The notes: generated by a model from the letters alone, not told the origin. DNA of 39,854 bases from an uncultured Pseudohongiella sp. (GCA_902591495.1 CACJAW010000020.1:1-39854); one strand, 5' to 3'; counted from the stretch's first letter, positions 25,149 through 35,200 are shown. Translations and numbers: made by a program.

Positions 25149-26942
25149 CTAATCCGGTAGTGCGAATACGTATAAGTTTGTTCCACGACTCGGTCGTAAT
25201 TCGGGAGTCAGGTTTGGCTGTCCACCTCCAGTGTTAACCGCAACGTATTGCTTACCGTCTACAGCAAAACTAATTGGATAACCACTTACAGAGGAGCCTA
25301 AATTAATTTCCCATAAGACCTCCCCGGATTGATGATCAAAAGCTCTGAATCTCCCATTGGCGTCGCCTCCAAATACCAGGCCGCCACCCGTTGCAACAAG
25401 CGACATTGTTCCAGCCCTTGTTTCAAATAACCACTCTGTTTTGCCAGTTTCTGCGGATACAGCTCTTACGGTTCCGAGGTTACTTGTTCCGGGCGTCAGT
25501 TGATGCCGTGCAGCAAGTTGATATATTTCCAGTCCTCCTTGGCCTCCCTCAGTTAAAGCGCGAGCCGTGTCACTTTCAAAATTTCCTGTCGCCAACATAT
25601 TTGCACAGGTATTTCTAAGAGGATAGTACATAACATTTGTCAGAGGACTATAAGCGCCCGCTTCCCAGTCCTTTCCTCCAAGCCAGGTTGGGCATACAAA
25701 CACTATTTGTTCAGCTTCGCGAAAAATGATCTCCGGATTTTCTGTGACCTCCCCAGTAGCACCATCTATGTCGATGACAACGTTTTGCTCAATTGTTGGT
25801 GTCGCCCAAAGAAACTCACCAGTTGCTCTGTCGAGGGTATAAACGATACCTGTCTTGCCGGGTATTCCAGTGATCACTTTGCGCGTTTCACCAGGCGTTA
25901 GATCTGGGTTTATCCAAGTAACTTCGTTAGGGTCAGGAGTAACTTTTGTCTCTACGAGCAGCCGCTCGAAGGGGTGGTCTAGATCCCAATGGTCGTTCAT
26001 ATGTTGGTAATACCAGCGAATCTCACCTGTCTCAACCTCAAGGGCAAGAGTAGAGTTATGGTACAGATGCTTGTTATCGGTCCCCCCTAAATAGAATTTT
26101 GGAGCGGGCGAGGTAACTGATGTCCCCATAATGATAAGGCCTAACTCGGGATCATAACTTGGCACCATCCATGATCCCACATGATGACGGGATTCAAACG
26201 GGACATCTCCCCAGGTTTCATCACCAGGCTCGCCCGGAGCAGGTATGAGTCGTCTACGCCACACCTCCTCTCCGGTGCTGGCATTATGTGCTGCCATGAT
26301 GCAGGCATTTGGTCCACCCCAGGGGCGGCAGGATCTGCCTGATATTGCAAGACCGTCGGCAATTATAGGTCCGGAGCTATGAGTAGCTGAGTTTAGTTGG
26401 TAATCGAGTATTTCAGTTTCCCAAACCTGTTCACCGGTGCGAGCGTCAAGGGCGAATATATGGTTATCATCGGATGTGTTTATGATTTTATCTTCGTAAA
26501 TGGCAAGATTACGATTGTTGCGCGCGTTGCCCCCAACCATCTCGTAGAGATCTTCTGGAATATCTCTCTGATATCCCCAAATAAAGTCACCCGTTACAGC
26601 ATCAAGGGCCTCTATGACATCGCTTGCTTGAGGTACGAAAAGCATCCCGTTGTAAGCAAGAGGTGTGATCTCTCCCGTACCGGTGGCTAGATCTCGGGTC
26701 CAAACCAGGCGCAGGTCAGCAACATTGTCTTTTGATATCTCATCAAGCGGACTATAGCCCCAACTATCCAAGGTTCGCCTCCACATTAGCCAGTCTCCGT
26801 CGGCAGGATCCTGTAACATTTCATCCGACACGGGAGGAAATTCTGCCTGCTGGGCCAAAAGGTTGAATTGGAAAAGACTAACGAATGTCAAACTGCTTAT
26901 TAAAAACATTCTTATTATTTGAGTTCTTGTTTGGAATTGCAT
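25149..26942 (-). CDS. Exported PQQ-dependent dehydrogenase (no cytochrome domain)
   Basis: A 597-residue protein with a signal peptide (FLISSLTFVSLFQFNLLAQ) and a PQQ eight-bladed propeller with docking motifs such as DAVTGDFIWGYQ, EVETGEIRWYYQ and DRATGEFLWATP. Unlike the 699-aa relative at 611-2710 it has no haem-binding CxxCH, so electrons must go to a separate cytochrome or another acceptor. Typical substrates are alcohols, aldehydes or sugars; none can be chosen here. It converges with the RraA-like gene, 26 bp apart. A palindrome ATCTGA-TT-TCAGAT (26962-26975) sits 20 bp upstream of the start and may be an operator. Confidence 0.92.
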   Translation of the reverse strand: MQFQTRTQIIRMFLISSLTFVSLFQFNLLAQQAEFPPVSDEMLQDPADGDWLMWRRTLDSWGYSPLDEISKDNVADLRLVWTRDLATGTGEITPLAYNGMLFVPQASDVIEALDAVTGDFIWGYQRDIPEDLYEMVGGNARNNRNLAIYEDKIINTSDDNHIFALDARTGEQVWETEILDYQLNSATHSSGPIIADGLAISGRSCRPWGGPNACIMAAHNASTGEEVWRRRLIPAPGEPGDETWGDVPFESRHHVGSWMVPSYDPELGLIIMGTSVTSPAPKFYLGGTDNKHLYHNSTLALEVETGEIRWYYQHMNDHWDLDHPFERLLVETKVTPDPNEVTWINPDLTPGETRKVITGIPGKTGIVYTLDRATGEFLWATPTIEQNVVIDIDGATGEVTENPEIIFREAEQIVFVCPTWLGGKDWEAGAYSPLTNVMYYPLRNTCANMLATGNFESDTARALTEGGQGGLEIYQLAARHQLTPGTSNLGTVRAVSAETGKTEWLFETRAGTMSLVATGGGLVFGGDANGRFRAFDHQSGEVLWEINLGSSVSGYPISFAVDGKQYVAVNTGGGQPNLTPELRPSRGTNLYVFALPD

Positions 26943-26961
26943 TATGCCGCTCCTTGATTAA

Positions 26962-26975
26962 ATCTGATTTCAGAT
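26962..26975. promoter_or_regulatory. Palindrome, possible operator
   Basis: ATCTGA-TT-TCAGAT is a perfect 14-base palindrome 20 bp before the PQQ dehydrogenase start on the minus strand. Position suits a repressor or activator site; no regulator is identified. Confidence 0.35.
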
Positions 26976-27044
26976 AGTAGCGTGACAGAGTGGATGATTA
27001 AAACCAAAGACGCGAGAAAAAACATTGTTAATAACTATTAAAGA

Positions 27045-27080
27045 AAAAGCCGGGTACCTTGGAATGAGTAGCCGGCTTTT
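27045..27080 (-). terminator. Terminator of the DUF1592-DUF1552 operon
   Basis: AAAAGCCGG (27045-27053) and CCGGCTTTT (27072-27080) form a GC-rich stem with T-rich sequence on the minus-strand 3' side, 28 bp after the DUF1552 stop. It could also work in the plus direction. Confidence 0.75.
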
Positions 27081-27107
27081 ACAGGGAAGCGTTTGCTTCT
27101 TAATTTA

Positions 27108-28412
27108 TTAAATGGACAATCTCCCTGTGGAATCGCCCAAGGACTCGATTGGAGTTCCTATCTTGTCCAGCAGGCTAAGATGAAGATTGCTGAGCGGCGT
27201 TCCCTCAGGGTATTGCAAATGGTAACCCGGGTGCGCTACATCTCCAGCCAGTAAAATGGGGAGACCTCTCGAGTAGTGAGAATTGCTGTCAGCCATGCCT
27301 GCTCCATAGACTATTGTTGATGAGTCTAGCAGAGACCCATTTTCATCTTCAGAATTCTTCAGACGCTCTAAAAATTCCGCAAAGAAGGTCACATGGTATT
27401 CATTGATTTTAAGTAATTTCTCAAGTTTAACCGGGTCTCTTTGGTGGTGGGAGATTGGATGATGCGCATCGGGTACGCCTATTTCTGCATAGGTTCGACC
27501 GGTGATCTCACGGCCCATCATGAAGGTGGCAACCCTAGTCATGTCTGTCTCCCAAGCCAAGGCCATCATGTCAAACATCAATCGGGCATGTTCTTTGAAA
27601 GTATCTGGTATTCCCGCAGGCTGCTCCACAACTGGCAGTTCTCGATCGCTTTGTGCCTCTGCCATTTGAACTCGCCTTTCCACATCGCGCACAGCCTCTA
27701 GATATTGGGACAACTTGGTCTTATCACCGGCGCCTAGCTTTTTAGACATTTCGCTTGCCCTCTCGGTGACTGAGTCAAGTAAGCTGGCGTCTTTGCCAAG
27801 TCTGGCTTTTCTGACAGCGGGGTCTGTGCTTCCGGTATCGCCGAATAACCTTTCAAAAATGGCTCTAGGGTTGTTTTCCATCGGCAATGGAGTGGTCTCA
27901 TTCGCCCAAGTAATAGTATTTGTATACGCGCAGCTGAAGCCCTCGTCACAGGAACCGGCAAAGTCTCTCCCATCGATTGCGAGTTCCAAGGTTGCTAACT
28001 GAGTCTCGTTACCCAGTATTCTTCCGGCGATTTGATCCATAGAAATACCGGCTCGAAGATTAGAGCCATTGTCCCTAGTGGATGCAACTCCGGTCAGAAA
28101 CCGAGTGGAAGCCCGTGCGTGAGGGCCCTCTCCATCAACCCCCCAGAGTCCACTGAGAATTTGGAGCTGATCCCTAAATGGCTCCATAGGTTTGAGAATC
28201 GAAGGGAATTCAAAACCGCTGCCAACGGTTGACGGCGTCCAGTGGTCCATTCTCATCCCATTTGGAACATAAACAATGCCGAGGCGTTTAATAGGCTTCC
28301 CGCTAGTACTGGCAAGCGCTGGGATCATGGCATCAAGTGTTGGCAGGGCCAAGGCGGCTCCTATGCCTCGTAACAGGGTACGGCGGGGTATCGCTTTCTT
28401 GGTTATTATCAT
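27108..28412 (-). CDS. DUF1552 family exported protein
   Basis: A 434-residue protein with a twin-arginine-type leader (RRTLLRGIGAALALPTLDAM) and the DUF1552 body: LGIVYVPNGMRMDHWTP, GVDGEGPHARASTRFLTG, MMALAWETDMTRVATFMMG, and DAHHPISHHQRDP. The fold is related to DUF1501/alkaline phosphatase-like proteins, but the activity is unproven. The start overlaps the stop of the DUF1592 gene by 4 bases (ATGA), so the pair is translationally coupled; this pairing is common in Planctomycetes, Verrucomicrobia and marine Gammaproteobacteria. It ends at a good terminator. Confidence 0.93.
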   Translation of the reverse strand: MIITKKAIPRRTLLRGIGAALALPTLDAMIPALASTSGKPIKRLGIVYVPNGMRMDHWTPSTVGSGFEFPSILKPMEPFRDQLQILSGLWGVDGEGPHARASTRFLTGVASTRDNGSNLRAGISMDQIAGRILGNETQLATLELAIDGRDFAGSCDEGFSCAYTNTITWANETTPLPMENNPRAIFERLFGDTGSTDPAVRKARLGKDASLLDSVTERASEMSKKLGAGDKTKLSQYLEAVRDVERRVQMAEAQSDRELPVVEQPAGIPDTFKEHARLMFDMMALAWETDMTRVATFMMGREITGRTYAEIGVPDAHHPISHHQRDPVKLEKLLKINEYHVTFFAEFLERLKNSEDENGSLLDSSTIVYGAGMADSNSHYSRGLPILLAGDVAHPGYHLQYPEGTPLSNLHLSLLDKIGTPIESLGDSTGRLSI

Positions 28413-30862
28413 GATTCAGTCCTCCGCGTTCGGAAAGGGGCACTCTTCACTATTTCTGTAATAATAGACGACCAGCGGTAGTTATCCAATGCTGCGCTTC
28501 GAGTAATTTGACGAATTGTTGGCTTATCGAAGTATTCTGGAGGGCGGCCGATCGCGTAGGCAAACATCTTCTCCGTAATCGTCCCTACGAACTCATTACT
28601 GCGATTTAACAATATTTCTCTGAGCCCCTCCAGACCATAGAATTGTGTGCCATTGGGTAGTTGTCCTGAAGCATCAATAGGCAGGTCAGCTTCGCCAGTG
28701 TCTCGCCAACGGCCGATCGCATCAAAATTTTCGAGCGCCAGTCCAAGTGGATCCATGGGAAGATGACATACAGCACAATTTGGGTCTTTCCGGTGCTGAA
28801 TCATTCGGTCCCGGATTGTGGCGGGTTGCCCATCCTCGCCAGTTTCAGGAAGGTCTGGGACATCAGCTGGCGGAGGCGGGGGTGGCGTCCCCAGAATATT
28901 AGTTAAAACCCATTTGCCCCTAAGAACTGGCGATGTGCGGTTAGCGTAGGAAGTTGCAGTCAGCAGGCTGCCCTGTCCCAAGATTCCTCCGCGTTGTTTC
29001 GCAGATTCACCTTCCAGATTTACTTTTCGGAAGTGGCTTCCATAAATTCCATCTATACCGTAATGGATCGCAAGGCGTTCGTTAAGGAAGGTGTATCCGG
29101 CTCCTAACAAATCCAGCGCGGATCTGTCATCCTTCAATAAACTTTCAAAATAAAGCTCGCTCTCCTGTCTGAAAGCTGCCCTCAGATTTTCGTCAAACTC
29201 GGGAAATTCGACGGCATCTGGCACAAGGCTAGGCAGATTCCTTAGGTATAGCCACTGCCCAGCGAAGTTTTCAACTAATGCCTTTGATCTCGAATCTTTG
29301 AGCATCCGAAGGGTTTGTTGCTCCAGAATTTCATTTTTCTGCAGTTCACCCTGCTCTGCCAGCGTAAGCAGCTCTTCATCTGGGATACTACTCCATAGGA
29401 AGAAAGACAATCTTGAGGCAAGCTCTAAGTCAGTCAGCTGATAATCCGAACCAGATTCTATGTTGAGCGGATCTTGTTCTACTCTGAAAAGAAAATCTGG
29501 AGATATCAATATTCGCTCAATTGCCAGTTGGATCCCTGCGTCAAACCCAAATCTCCCATCGTTTCTACCCATGTGATAGAAACTCAAGAGTGTGTCTAAA
29601 TCTAATTGTTGCAGTGGTCTGCGGTAAGCTTTATGTGCGATGTTTGATAAAATATCGACGGCGCAAGCTTCCTCAGAACTGGGATCACTATTAATGGGCC
29701 TGCAAATAAAAATTGCTTCTCGACTGGGAGTTGAGCCTGGACCAGAGGGCTCGAAGGGGCCGGTGATTTGAGCGACTTCAATAGCTGCATCACCATCACG
29801 CATTTCGTTGACGGCCGCGGCGAAAACTGACTGGGGCGGCTGGAGCACTCCTTCTGGCTCTGTGAATCGTCGTACAAATGATACTCCAACGACGTGAGGG
29901 CCAGACTCGGCATCGAATCTAAGTCTTAGGTTAGAATCGGCGAATAACATGTATTCTTCCCACTCCCGGTCACCAAATTGATTACCGCCATAGCTAGCCG
30001 GGGCCTGCAAAACGTCAGGTTCCTCGCCGCCAATTTGGAAAGTTTCAATCAGACTGCCGTCAAGTCGCACCTCAATCTCGTGACGAGAACCCATACCGCG
30101 AATATAGTTTACATAGTTTCTGTGGAGCCTCAGAGAGAGATCGTATTTGCCAGCTACTGGAAAGTAATGATTCATTGCCACACCCCCCCTGGAACCGAAA
30201 GGCAAATCGTCGCTCATCCTGTCTGCCTGATTGAGAAGAATGGGTACTTCATAAGTTTCCGATGCAGGGCCAAGGGGATTCTCGCCAACAGCTAACCTAG
30301 CAGTTTTTCGGGCTGCAGAAAGGTACCTCTCCATCAGGGCTGGTGACACTGTCAGAACATCGGCCATATTATCAAAACCGTAGGCATCTATATCATCAGC
30401 AGGAAGTAACTCTTCGACATCGACCTCTATTGACAATAAATCTCTAACCGCATTGGCGTATTCCGCCCGGTTGAGGCGATGAAAAGTGTCTGTCCGACCT
30501 GGGTTGGGGTTATTCGATGCCAGGTTATCGATTTCTGTTTCCAGCCACTGAACTAACTGATTATATGTATCTTCGGCTGGCTTGGGCATCTCCATTGGTG
30601 GCATGCGCCTATTTCGCAATTGAGATAGCACTTTTTCTGGTAATGCCCCATGTGCACTTAAATCGGAAAGGTCGATGTTCTGGAAGGAAACATCTGCTGT
30701 GCTAAGCGTATCGTTGTGACAAGCCAGGCAATACTGGTTTAGGGTGGCATTAAGCAACTCTCCATCGGGTTGTGCGGCGGAGAAGTTAGATAACAGCGCG
30801 ATAAGCATAAGTGGTATAGCGCGCCGTATACGTTGATTCATTCTGACGTTTATGTGGTTCAT
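28409..30862 (-). CDS. Exported DUF1587-DUF1592-DUF1588-DUF1585 cytochrome-like protein
   Basis: An 817-residue protein from ATG 30862, preferred over the upstream start 30925 because AGGA lies 5-6 bases before it and a signal peptide (IPLMLIALLSNFSAAQ) follows. In order: a haem-type CLACH motif (45-49), the DUF1587 region (RLNRAEYANAVRDLL), a carbohydrate-binding-like middle, DUF1595/DUF1592 (RPLQQLDLDTLLSFY, LASRLSFFLWSSIPDEELL), DUF1588 with QRGGILGQGSLL, a second haem-like motif CAVCH with LPMDPLGLALENFD, and a DUF1585 tail. Family knowledge: large exported possible c-type cytochromes paired with DUF1552, of unknown reaction. The coupled DUF1552 gene follows. It diverges from the ankyrin gene. 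Confidence 0.92.
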   Translation of the reverse strand: MNHINVRMNQRIRRAIPLMLIALLSNFSAAQPDGELLNATLNQYCLACHNDTLSTADVSFQNIDLSDLSAHGALPEKVLSQLRNRRMPPMEMPKPAEDTYNQLVQWLETEIDNLASNNPNPGRTDTFHRLNRAEYANAVRDLLSIEVDVEELLPADDIDAYGFDNMADVLTVSPALMERYLSAARKTARLAVGENPLGPASETYEVPILLNQADRMSDDLPFGSRGGVAMNHYFPVAGKYDLSLRLHRNYVNYIRGMGSRHEIEVRLDGSLIETFQIGGEEPDVLQAPASYGGNQFGDREWEEYMLFADSNLRLRFDAESGPHVVGVSFVRRFTEPEGVLQPPQSVFAAAVNEMRDGDAAIEVAQITGPFEPSGPGSTPSREAIFICRPINSDPSSEEACAVDILSNIAHKAYRRPLQQLDLDTLLSFYHMGRNDGRFGFDAGIQLAIERILISPDFLFRVEQDPLNIESGSDYQLTDLELASRLSFFLWSSIPDEELLTLAEQGELQKNEILEQQTLRMLKDSRSKALVENFAGQWLYLRNLPSLVPDAVEFPEFDENLRAAFRQESELYFESLLKDDRSALDLLGAGYTFLNERLAIHYGIDGIYGSHFRKVNLEGESAKQRGGILGQGSLLTATSYANRTSPVLRGKWVLTNILGTPPPPPPADVPDLPETGEDGQPATIRDRMIQHRKDPNCAVCHLPMDPLGLALENFDAIGRWRDTGEADLPIDASGQLPNGTQFYGLEGLREILLNRSNEFVGTITEKMFAYAIGRPPEYFDKPTIRQITRSAALDNYRWSSIITEIVKSAPFRTRRTES

Positions 30863-31046
30863 GTTTCCTAAGTTACCACTTACTATTGGGTTTATTAAGT
30901 CATTGTTTTTTGATTGGACTCGCATTTTCAGTAGATTATTAATTAAAATCTGTGGCCAAGAGTTTTATTCTTATTATGACTGGGGAAAGTTGCCATGACA
31001 CGAATGGGCTGTCAATTACCCTTTGTATGCCTTAGGATCCAATAAT

Positions 31047-32525
31047 ATGTATAGATCACAAAAACACTTGTTTTCGAGAATGTTGTTTTTAGCGTTTCTG
31101 AACATGCCCGTTCTGGCGTGTTTTGCTCAGGAGTCCACGCTGATTGGCGCAGCTCGGAATAACCAGCAGGGCGTAGTTTCTGAGTTTTTATCATCAGGAG
31201 CAGACCCTAATGCAAGGCAAGGCGACGGTGCGACGGCCCTTCATTGGGCAGCTCATCGAAATAATGAGGAGATCGCGCAATTTCTTATAGACGCCGGCGC
31301 CAACGTTAATGCATCTAACCAACTCGGAGCAACACCACTTTGGTTAGCTGCATCCAATGGGAGCGAACCTCTTGTAGAGAAGCTCTTAGCGGCCGGTGCT
31401 AGCCCAAACGTAAGCCTTAAAATGGGTGAAACTCCTCTCATGAGTGCCTCTCGTGCGGGTAGTGTCAGAACCGTCTCGCTCTTGTTGAATGCTGGTGCGG
31501 ATGTAAACGCAGTGGAAGAGGAGAGAGGTCAGACAGCACTTATGTGGGCAGTTGCTCAGAGTCATAGCGCTGTAACTGAACTTCTTTTAAACCATGGGGC
31601 AGATTTAAATATCCGCTCAAAAGTCTGGTACCAACTAGAGAACACTGCGGGTAACACTAACCCTAGCGGGAATTTTAGGATGGCTCATGGGGGTTCATCG
31701 GCGATGATGTTCGCCGCTCGAACGGGAGATATAGAAACCACTAGAGTTTTGCTGGAGGCAGGAGCCGATTTGAATGATACCGCTGCATCAGGGGTCAACG
31801 CTCTGACTCAGGCGGCGCACAGCGGGCACGAAGAGTTGGCCATTTATTTATTAGAGCAGGGGGCTGACCCGAACGCTATGAAAGCGGGTTATACCCCTCT
31901 TCATGCAGCAGTGCTTAGGGGTGAAGTGACGTTAGTTAGAGAACTCCTCGACCATGGCGCTATTATTGATACTCCTGTAGAGCACGGGACGCCAGGAAGA
32001 AGATTCAGTGCCGACTTTTCAATTAGATCCCAATTAATTGGTCGGGATGCTTTCTGGATGGCCGCTAAATACGGTGAAGTTGAAATACTTCAGATTCTTC
32101 TAGAGGCCGGCGCAGATCCACTCGTTGTCGATGAAAATGGAGTGACAGCGTTGCAAGTGGCCATGGGTAATTCAGGTTCTTCTCTAGATTGGCGTCGCGA
32201 TAGAATAGGTAACGAGGAGCTTGACTCTGAAGACGAGGAATGGAGAACTTTAGAGCTGGCAAAAATCCTTATTGATGAGGGTGTCGATGTTAATGCCGCT
32301 GATAATCGCGGCAGAAACGCGATACATCATGCAGTTTTAAAAGATTTTCCCTCTGTTGTTGAATTTCTTGCTGCGCAGGGCGCTCGAATCGATGTTCGTA
32401 ATGACAGAGACTTGACGCCTTTACAATTAGCAGAGACTGTTCAGGGTATTCCTGGCACAAATGGTCTAAGAGGCACTAGGCCCAAGGTTGCAGAGATGCT
32501 TCGCAGACTTGGAGCAACTGAGTGA
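31047..32525 (+). CDS. Exported ankyrin-repeat protein
   Basis: A 492-residue protein. ATG 31047 is chosen over TTG 31023 because AGGA precedes it. A signal peptide (MLFLAFLNMPVLACFAQ) leads into roughly ten to eleven ankyrin repeats, for example GATALHWAAHRNNEEIAQFLIDAGANVN and RNAIHHAVLKDFPSVVEFL (each quoted in part). The repeats continue to the C terminus with two longer insertions (around residues 190-215 and 310-335). Ankyrin repeats mediate protein binding; export suggests a periplasmic or surface role. The partner is unknown. It converges on the GntP permease gene, 3 bp apart. Confidence 0.9.
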   Translation: MYRSQKHLFSRMLFLAFLNMPVLACFAQESTLIGAARNNQQGVVSEFLSSGADPNARQGDGATALHWAAHRNNEEIAQFLIDAGANVNASNQLGATPLWLAASNGSEPLVEKLLAAGASPNVSLKMGETPLMSASRAGSVRTVSLLLNAGADVNAVEEERGQTALMWAVAQSHSAVTELLLNHGADLNIRSKVWYQLENTAGNTNPSGNFRMAHGGSSAMMFAARTGDIETTRVLLEAGADLNDTAASGVNALTQAAHSGHEELAIYLLEQGADPNAMKAGYTPLHAAVLRGEVTLVRELLDHGAIIDTPVEHGTPGRRFSADFSIRSQLIGRDAFWMAAKYGEVEILQILLEAGADPLVVDENGVTALQVAMGNSGSSLDWRRDRIGNEELDSEDEEWRTLELAKILIDEGVDVNAADNRGRNAIHHAVLKDFPSVVEFLAAQGARIDVRNDRDLTPLQLAETVQGIPGTNGLRGTRPKVAEMLRRLGATE

Positions 32526-32528
32526 TAA

Positions 32529-33902
32529 CTATATCAAGCCAGCAGACCACATAAGACAAACAGTGATGAACGATACAATTCCGCCCACGAGGGTTGCGCC
32601 GCCATAACTAAATACTGCGTCTGGAACTGTAAGCTTTGATAGCGAAGTACAAACCCAAAAATAACTACTATTCACGTACTTAATAATAACTGAGCCGCTG
32701 GCTCCAGCTAGCATGGCGGCTTCAGGAGATAGGCTTAAACTAGTTAACATTGGTGCAACTAAAGAAGCGGCTGTTATAACGCCGACAGTAGTCGAGCCAG
32801 TAATCATATTTCCAATTATCCCGATCACGAAAGGCAATAATATTGTAGGTAATCCGTAATCGGTGAAAATCATCGCTATAAAATCAACGGCTGGTGTGCC
32901 TCTTAAAATAGCGCTTAGCGATCCGCCCAATCCTGTAACCACTAAAATCATGGCAGATGTTCTTAGTGCGGACTCAACCCATGCGTCTTTTGATTTTTCT
33001 CGATCCTCGGGACTTTTAATATTGCGGTAAGCCAGCCAAACACCTATTGAAAGCGCCACCACAGGCCAGCCTAGATACGAAAAGATTGTCTTAAGTATGT
33101 GGCCCTCAGGCGCCACAAGAGAGATTATGCTTTGTGCACCGATCAAAAGGATTGGTATCACAATCGGGGCATAGGAGCTGAGATTACTTGGCAATTCTTT
33201 GATTTCGTCTCCACCCAAGTCATCAATAGATATACCTTCAAATTCGTCACTAGCCATTGTTTCTATCCTTGGGCCAGCAAAATATAAACCCCAAGCCCAG
33301 CATGCTAACGAACCGAAGAGACACGCAATCCCACCAAAGATTATCGTTCGTCCAATATCTGCACCAACAATTGCAGCTGCTGCAAGTGGTCCAGGAGTCG
33401 GCGGCACAATTGCATGGGTTAGTTGGAGTGCTCCAACCAGTCCGGTCGACATAACCGCAATCCCGACGTTCATCGTCTTTGCTGCCGAGTGCACGAGCGG
33501 ATTCAGAATTACGTAAGCAACATCAGAGAAAATTGCAACTCCAATAATAAATCCAGTAAGCGTCAGAGCAAGCGGCATTCGGTGCGTGCCGACAAGGTTG
33601 ACCATAGATTTTGTAATCACCTGAATTGCTCCAGTGTGCTTTAAAGCCTCAGCTATTATTGAGCCTAGTACGATGACTACACCGATTGAACCCAGTGTAT
33701 TCCCGAACCCGCTTTCGAACGCGTCGATAAAATTATTTTGCTGAATTCCGGGTAAAATTCCGAAAAATAGGATAGGAATTAATAGCGCAAAAAATACGTG
33801 CCATTTCCATCTTGCAATTAGAAATAAGAGTAAAAATATGACAATTCCAAATCCAACTAGAGATATTGCCGCACTTGTGTTGACCGCTGTGTTTGGATCC
33901 AT
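32529..33902 (-). CDS. GntP-family permease
   Basis: A 457-residue integral membrane transporter of the gluconate:H+ symporter (GntP) family, with about 12 hydrophobic helices. Family phrases include GFGNTLGSIGVVIVLGSIIAE, FSDVAYVILNPL, ALQLTHAIVPPTPGPLAAA and IIGNMITGSTTVGVITAASL. Substrates in the family are gluconate, other sugar acids, glycerate and D-serine. It is 24 bp downstream of the serine-glyoxylate-type aminotransferase gene, so a hydroxy- or amino acid linked to glyoxylate/serine metabolism is more likely here than gluconate (inference). Last gene of a three-gene minus-strand unit. Confidence 0.93.
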   Translation of the reverse strand: MDPNTAVNTSAAISLVGFGIVIFLLLFLIARWKWHVFFALLIPILFFGILPGIQQNNFIDAFESGFGNTLGSIGVVIVLGSIIAEALKHTGAIQVITKSMVNLVGTHRMPLALTLTGFIIGVAIFSDVAYVILNPLVHSAAKTMNVGIAVMSTGLVGALQLTHAIVPPTPGPLAAAAIVGADIGRTIIFGGIACLFGSLACWAWGLYFAGPRIETMASDEFEGISIDDLGGDEIKELPSNLSSYAPIVIPILLIGAQSIISLVAPEGHILKTIFSYLGWPVVALSIGVWLAYRNIKSPEDREKSKDAWVESALRTSAMILVVTGLGGSLSAILRGTPAVDFIAMIFTDYGLPTILLPFVIGIIGNMITGSTTVGVITAASLVAPMLTSLSLSPEAAMLAGASGSVIIKYVNSSYFWVCTSLSKLTVPDAVFSYGGATLVGGIVSFITVCLMWSAGLI

Positions 33903-33926
33903 TTTGTTTCTCTTCTTATTATTGTT

Positions 33927-35099
33927 TCAATCCGATAAAAATTCTAACGCTGCGTTAACTCCGCCTTGGCTATGAGGGATTTTAGCGAGCCGTAATCCCA
34001 TTTCAACACCACTTAAAGTTCCAGCCAGAGATAATTCATTGAAATCGCCAAGATGCCCGATACGGAAGACTTTACCTTTGACTTTCCCTAAACCTGTGCC
34101 AAGAGACATATTGAATTTTTCTAAAATTACCTCACGCAAATGATCAGCATCAAAACCTTTCGGCGTCAGGACTGCGGTACACGAATTGCTGTACTCGGCC
34201 GGATTGAGACACATATTTTCTAGGCCCCAAGCATCAACCGCTAACCTCGTAGCTTTTGCCAACCTCTGATGACGGTAATAAACATTTTGTAAACCTTCTC
34301 TATGGAGCAGTTTGAGGGCCTCCTTAAGTCCATAGAGAAGATTCGTCGCGGGTGTATATGGAAAAACTCCTTTTTCATTATTTTCGATCATTTCCTGCCA
34401 CGACCAGTATGAAACCTGCGAGGAAGAAGACTGTGATGCCTCCAAAGCTTTTTGACTCATCGCATTGAAACCTAGTCCGGGTGGCAACATTAAACCCTTT
34501 TGCGAGCCGCTAATGGTCACGTCTACCTTCCATTGATCATGTTCATACTCGCAACAAGCAAGTGAGGAAATAGTATCAACCATGAATAATGCAGGGTGTG
34601 CAGTTTCATCGATTGCCCCGCGGATTTCACTCAGTCGACTCGTTGTCCCGGTTGATGTTTCATTATGGACAACGCAAACAGCTTTTATAGATTTTTTGGT
34701 ATCGCTGCGCAATTTTTCCTCGACTAATTGAGGATCAACACCTGTCCTCCAATCTCCTGGTACCCACTCAACTTCCATTCCAAGTTTCTCCGCCATTTGC
34801 TTCCATAGAATGGCAAACCATCCTGTCTCGAATGCTAAGATTTTATCTCCAGGAGAGAGTGTGTTGACTAAAGCAGCCTCCCAAGCTCCAGTGCCGGAGG
34901 ATGGAAATATTACTATTGGGCCCTGGGTGTTAAAAATCGGTTTAAGTTGGCTTAGAATTTCACGAGTCAATTCAGGAAAATTTGGACCCCTATGGTCAAT
35001 GACAGCTTCAGACATTGCTCTTAGGACGCTGTCGGGTACATTTGATGGTCCCGGTATTTGGAGGAAGTGCCTTCCGGCAGGATGGATTACTTTACTCAT
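33927..35099 (-). CDS. Class V aminotransferase, serine-glyoxylate/alanine-glyoxylate type
   Basis: A 390-residue PLP enzyme of fold type I, class V. Features: PGPSNVPDSVLRAMS at the start, the PSSGTGAWEAALVN phosphate-binding turn (67-79), HNETSTGTTSRLSEI, the PLP-ring Asp in FMVDTISSL (D175) and the Schiff-base lysine in SGSQKGLMLPPGLGF (K201). It transfers an amino group from serine or alanine to glyoxylate. It lies between the exported amidohydrolase (101 bp upstream) and GntP permease genes. Exact donor cannot be told from sequence. No signal peptide, so it is cytoplasmic. Confidence 0.92.
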   Translation of the reverse strand: MSKVIHPAGRHFLQIPGPSNVPDSVLRAMSEAVIDHRGPNFPELTREILSQLKPIFNTQGPIVIFPSSGTGAWEAALVNTLSPGDKILAFETGWFAILWKQMAEKLGMEVEWVPGDWRTGVDPQLVEEKLRSDTKKSIKAVCVVHNETSTGTTSRLSEIRGAIDETAHPALFMVDTISSLACCEYEHDQWKVDVTISGSQKGLMLPPGLGFNAMSQKALEASQSSSSQVSYWSWQEMIENNEKGVFPYTPATNLLYGLKEALKLLHREGLQNVYYRHQRLAKATRLAVDAWGLENMCLNPAEYSNSCTAVLTPKGFDADHLREVILEKFNMSLGTGLGKVKGKVFRIGHLGDFNELSLAGTLSGVEMGLRLAKIPHSQGGVNAALEFLSD

Positions 35100-35200
35100 T
35101 TTTACCTTCTTGTTTTTGTTAAATCTGATCAGTTACATGGCAATGCCTGCTCGGCAGAGTGCGCCTTAATTATATGTGCTCTTTCAGATTGCTTCGATAC

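Noticed and set aside
30863-30925. Upstream start of the DUF1592 protein
   Set aside because: A Shine-Dalgarno precedes ATG 30862 and the signal peptide starts there; the extra 21 residues look non-coding.
31023-31046. TTG 31023 as start of the ankyrin protein
   Set aside because: ATG 31047 has AGGA upstream and leads straight into the signal peptide; the extra eight codons add nothing.
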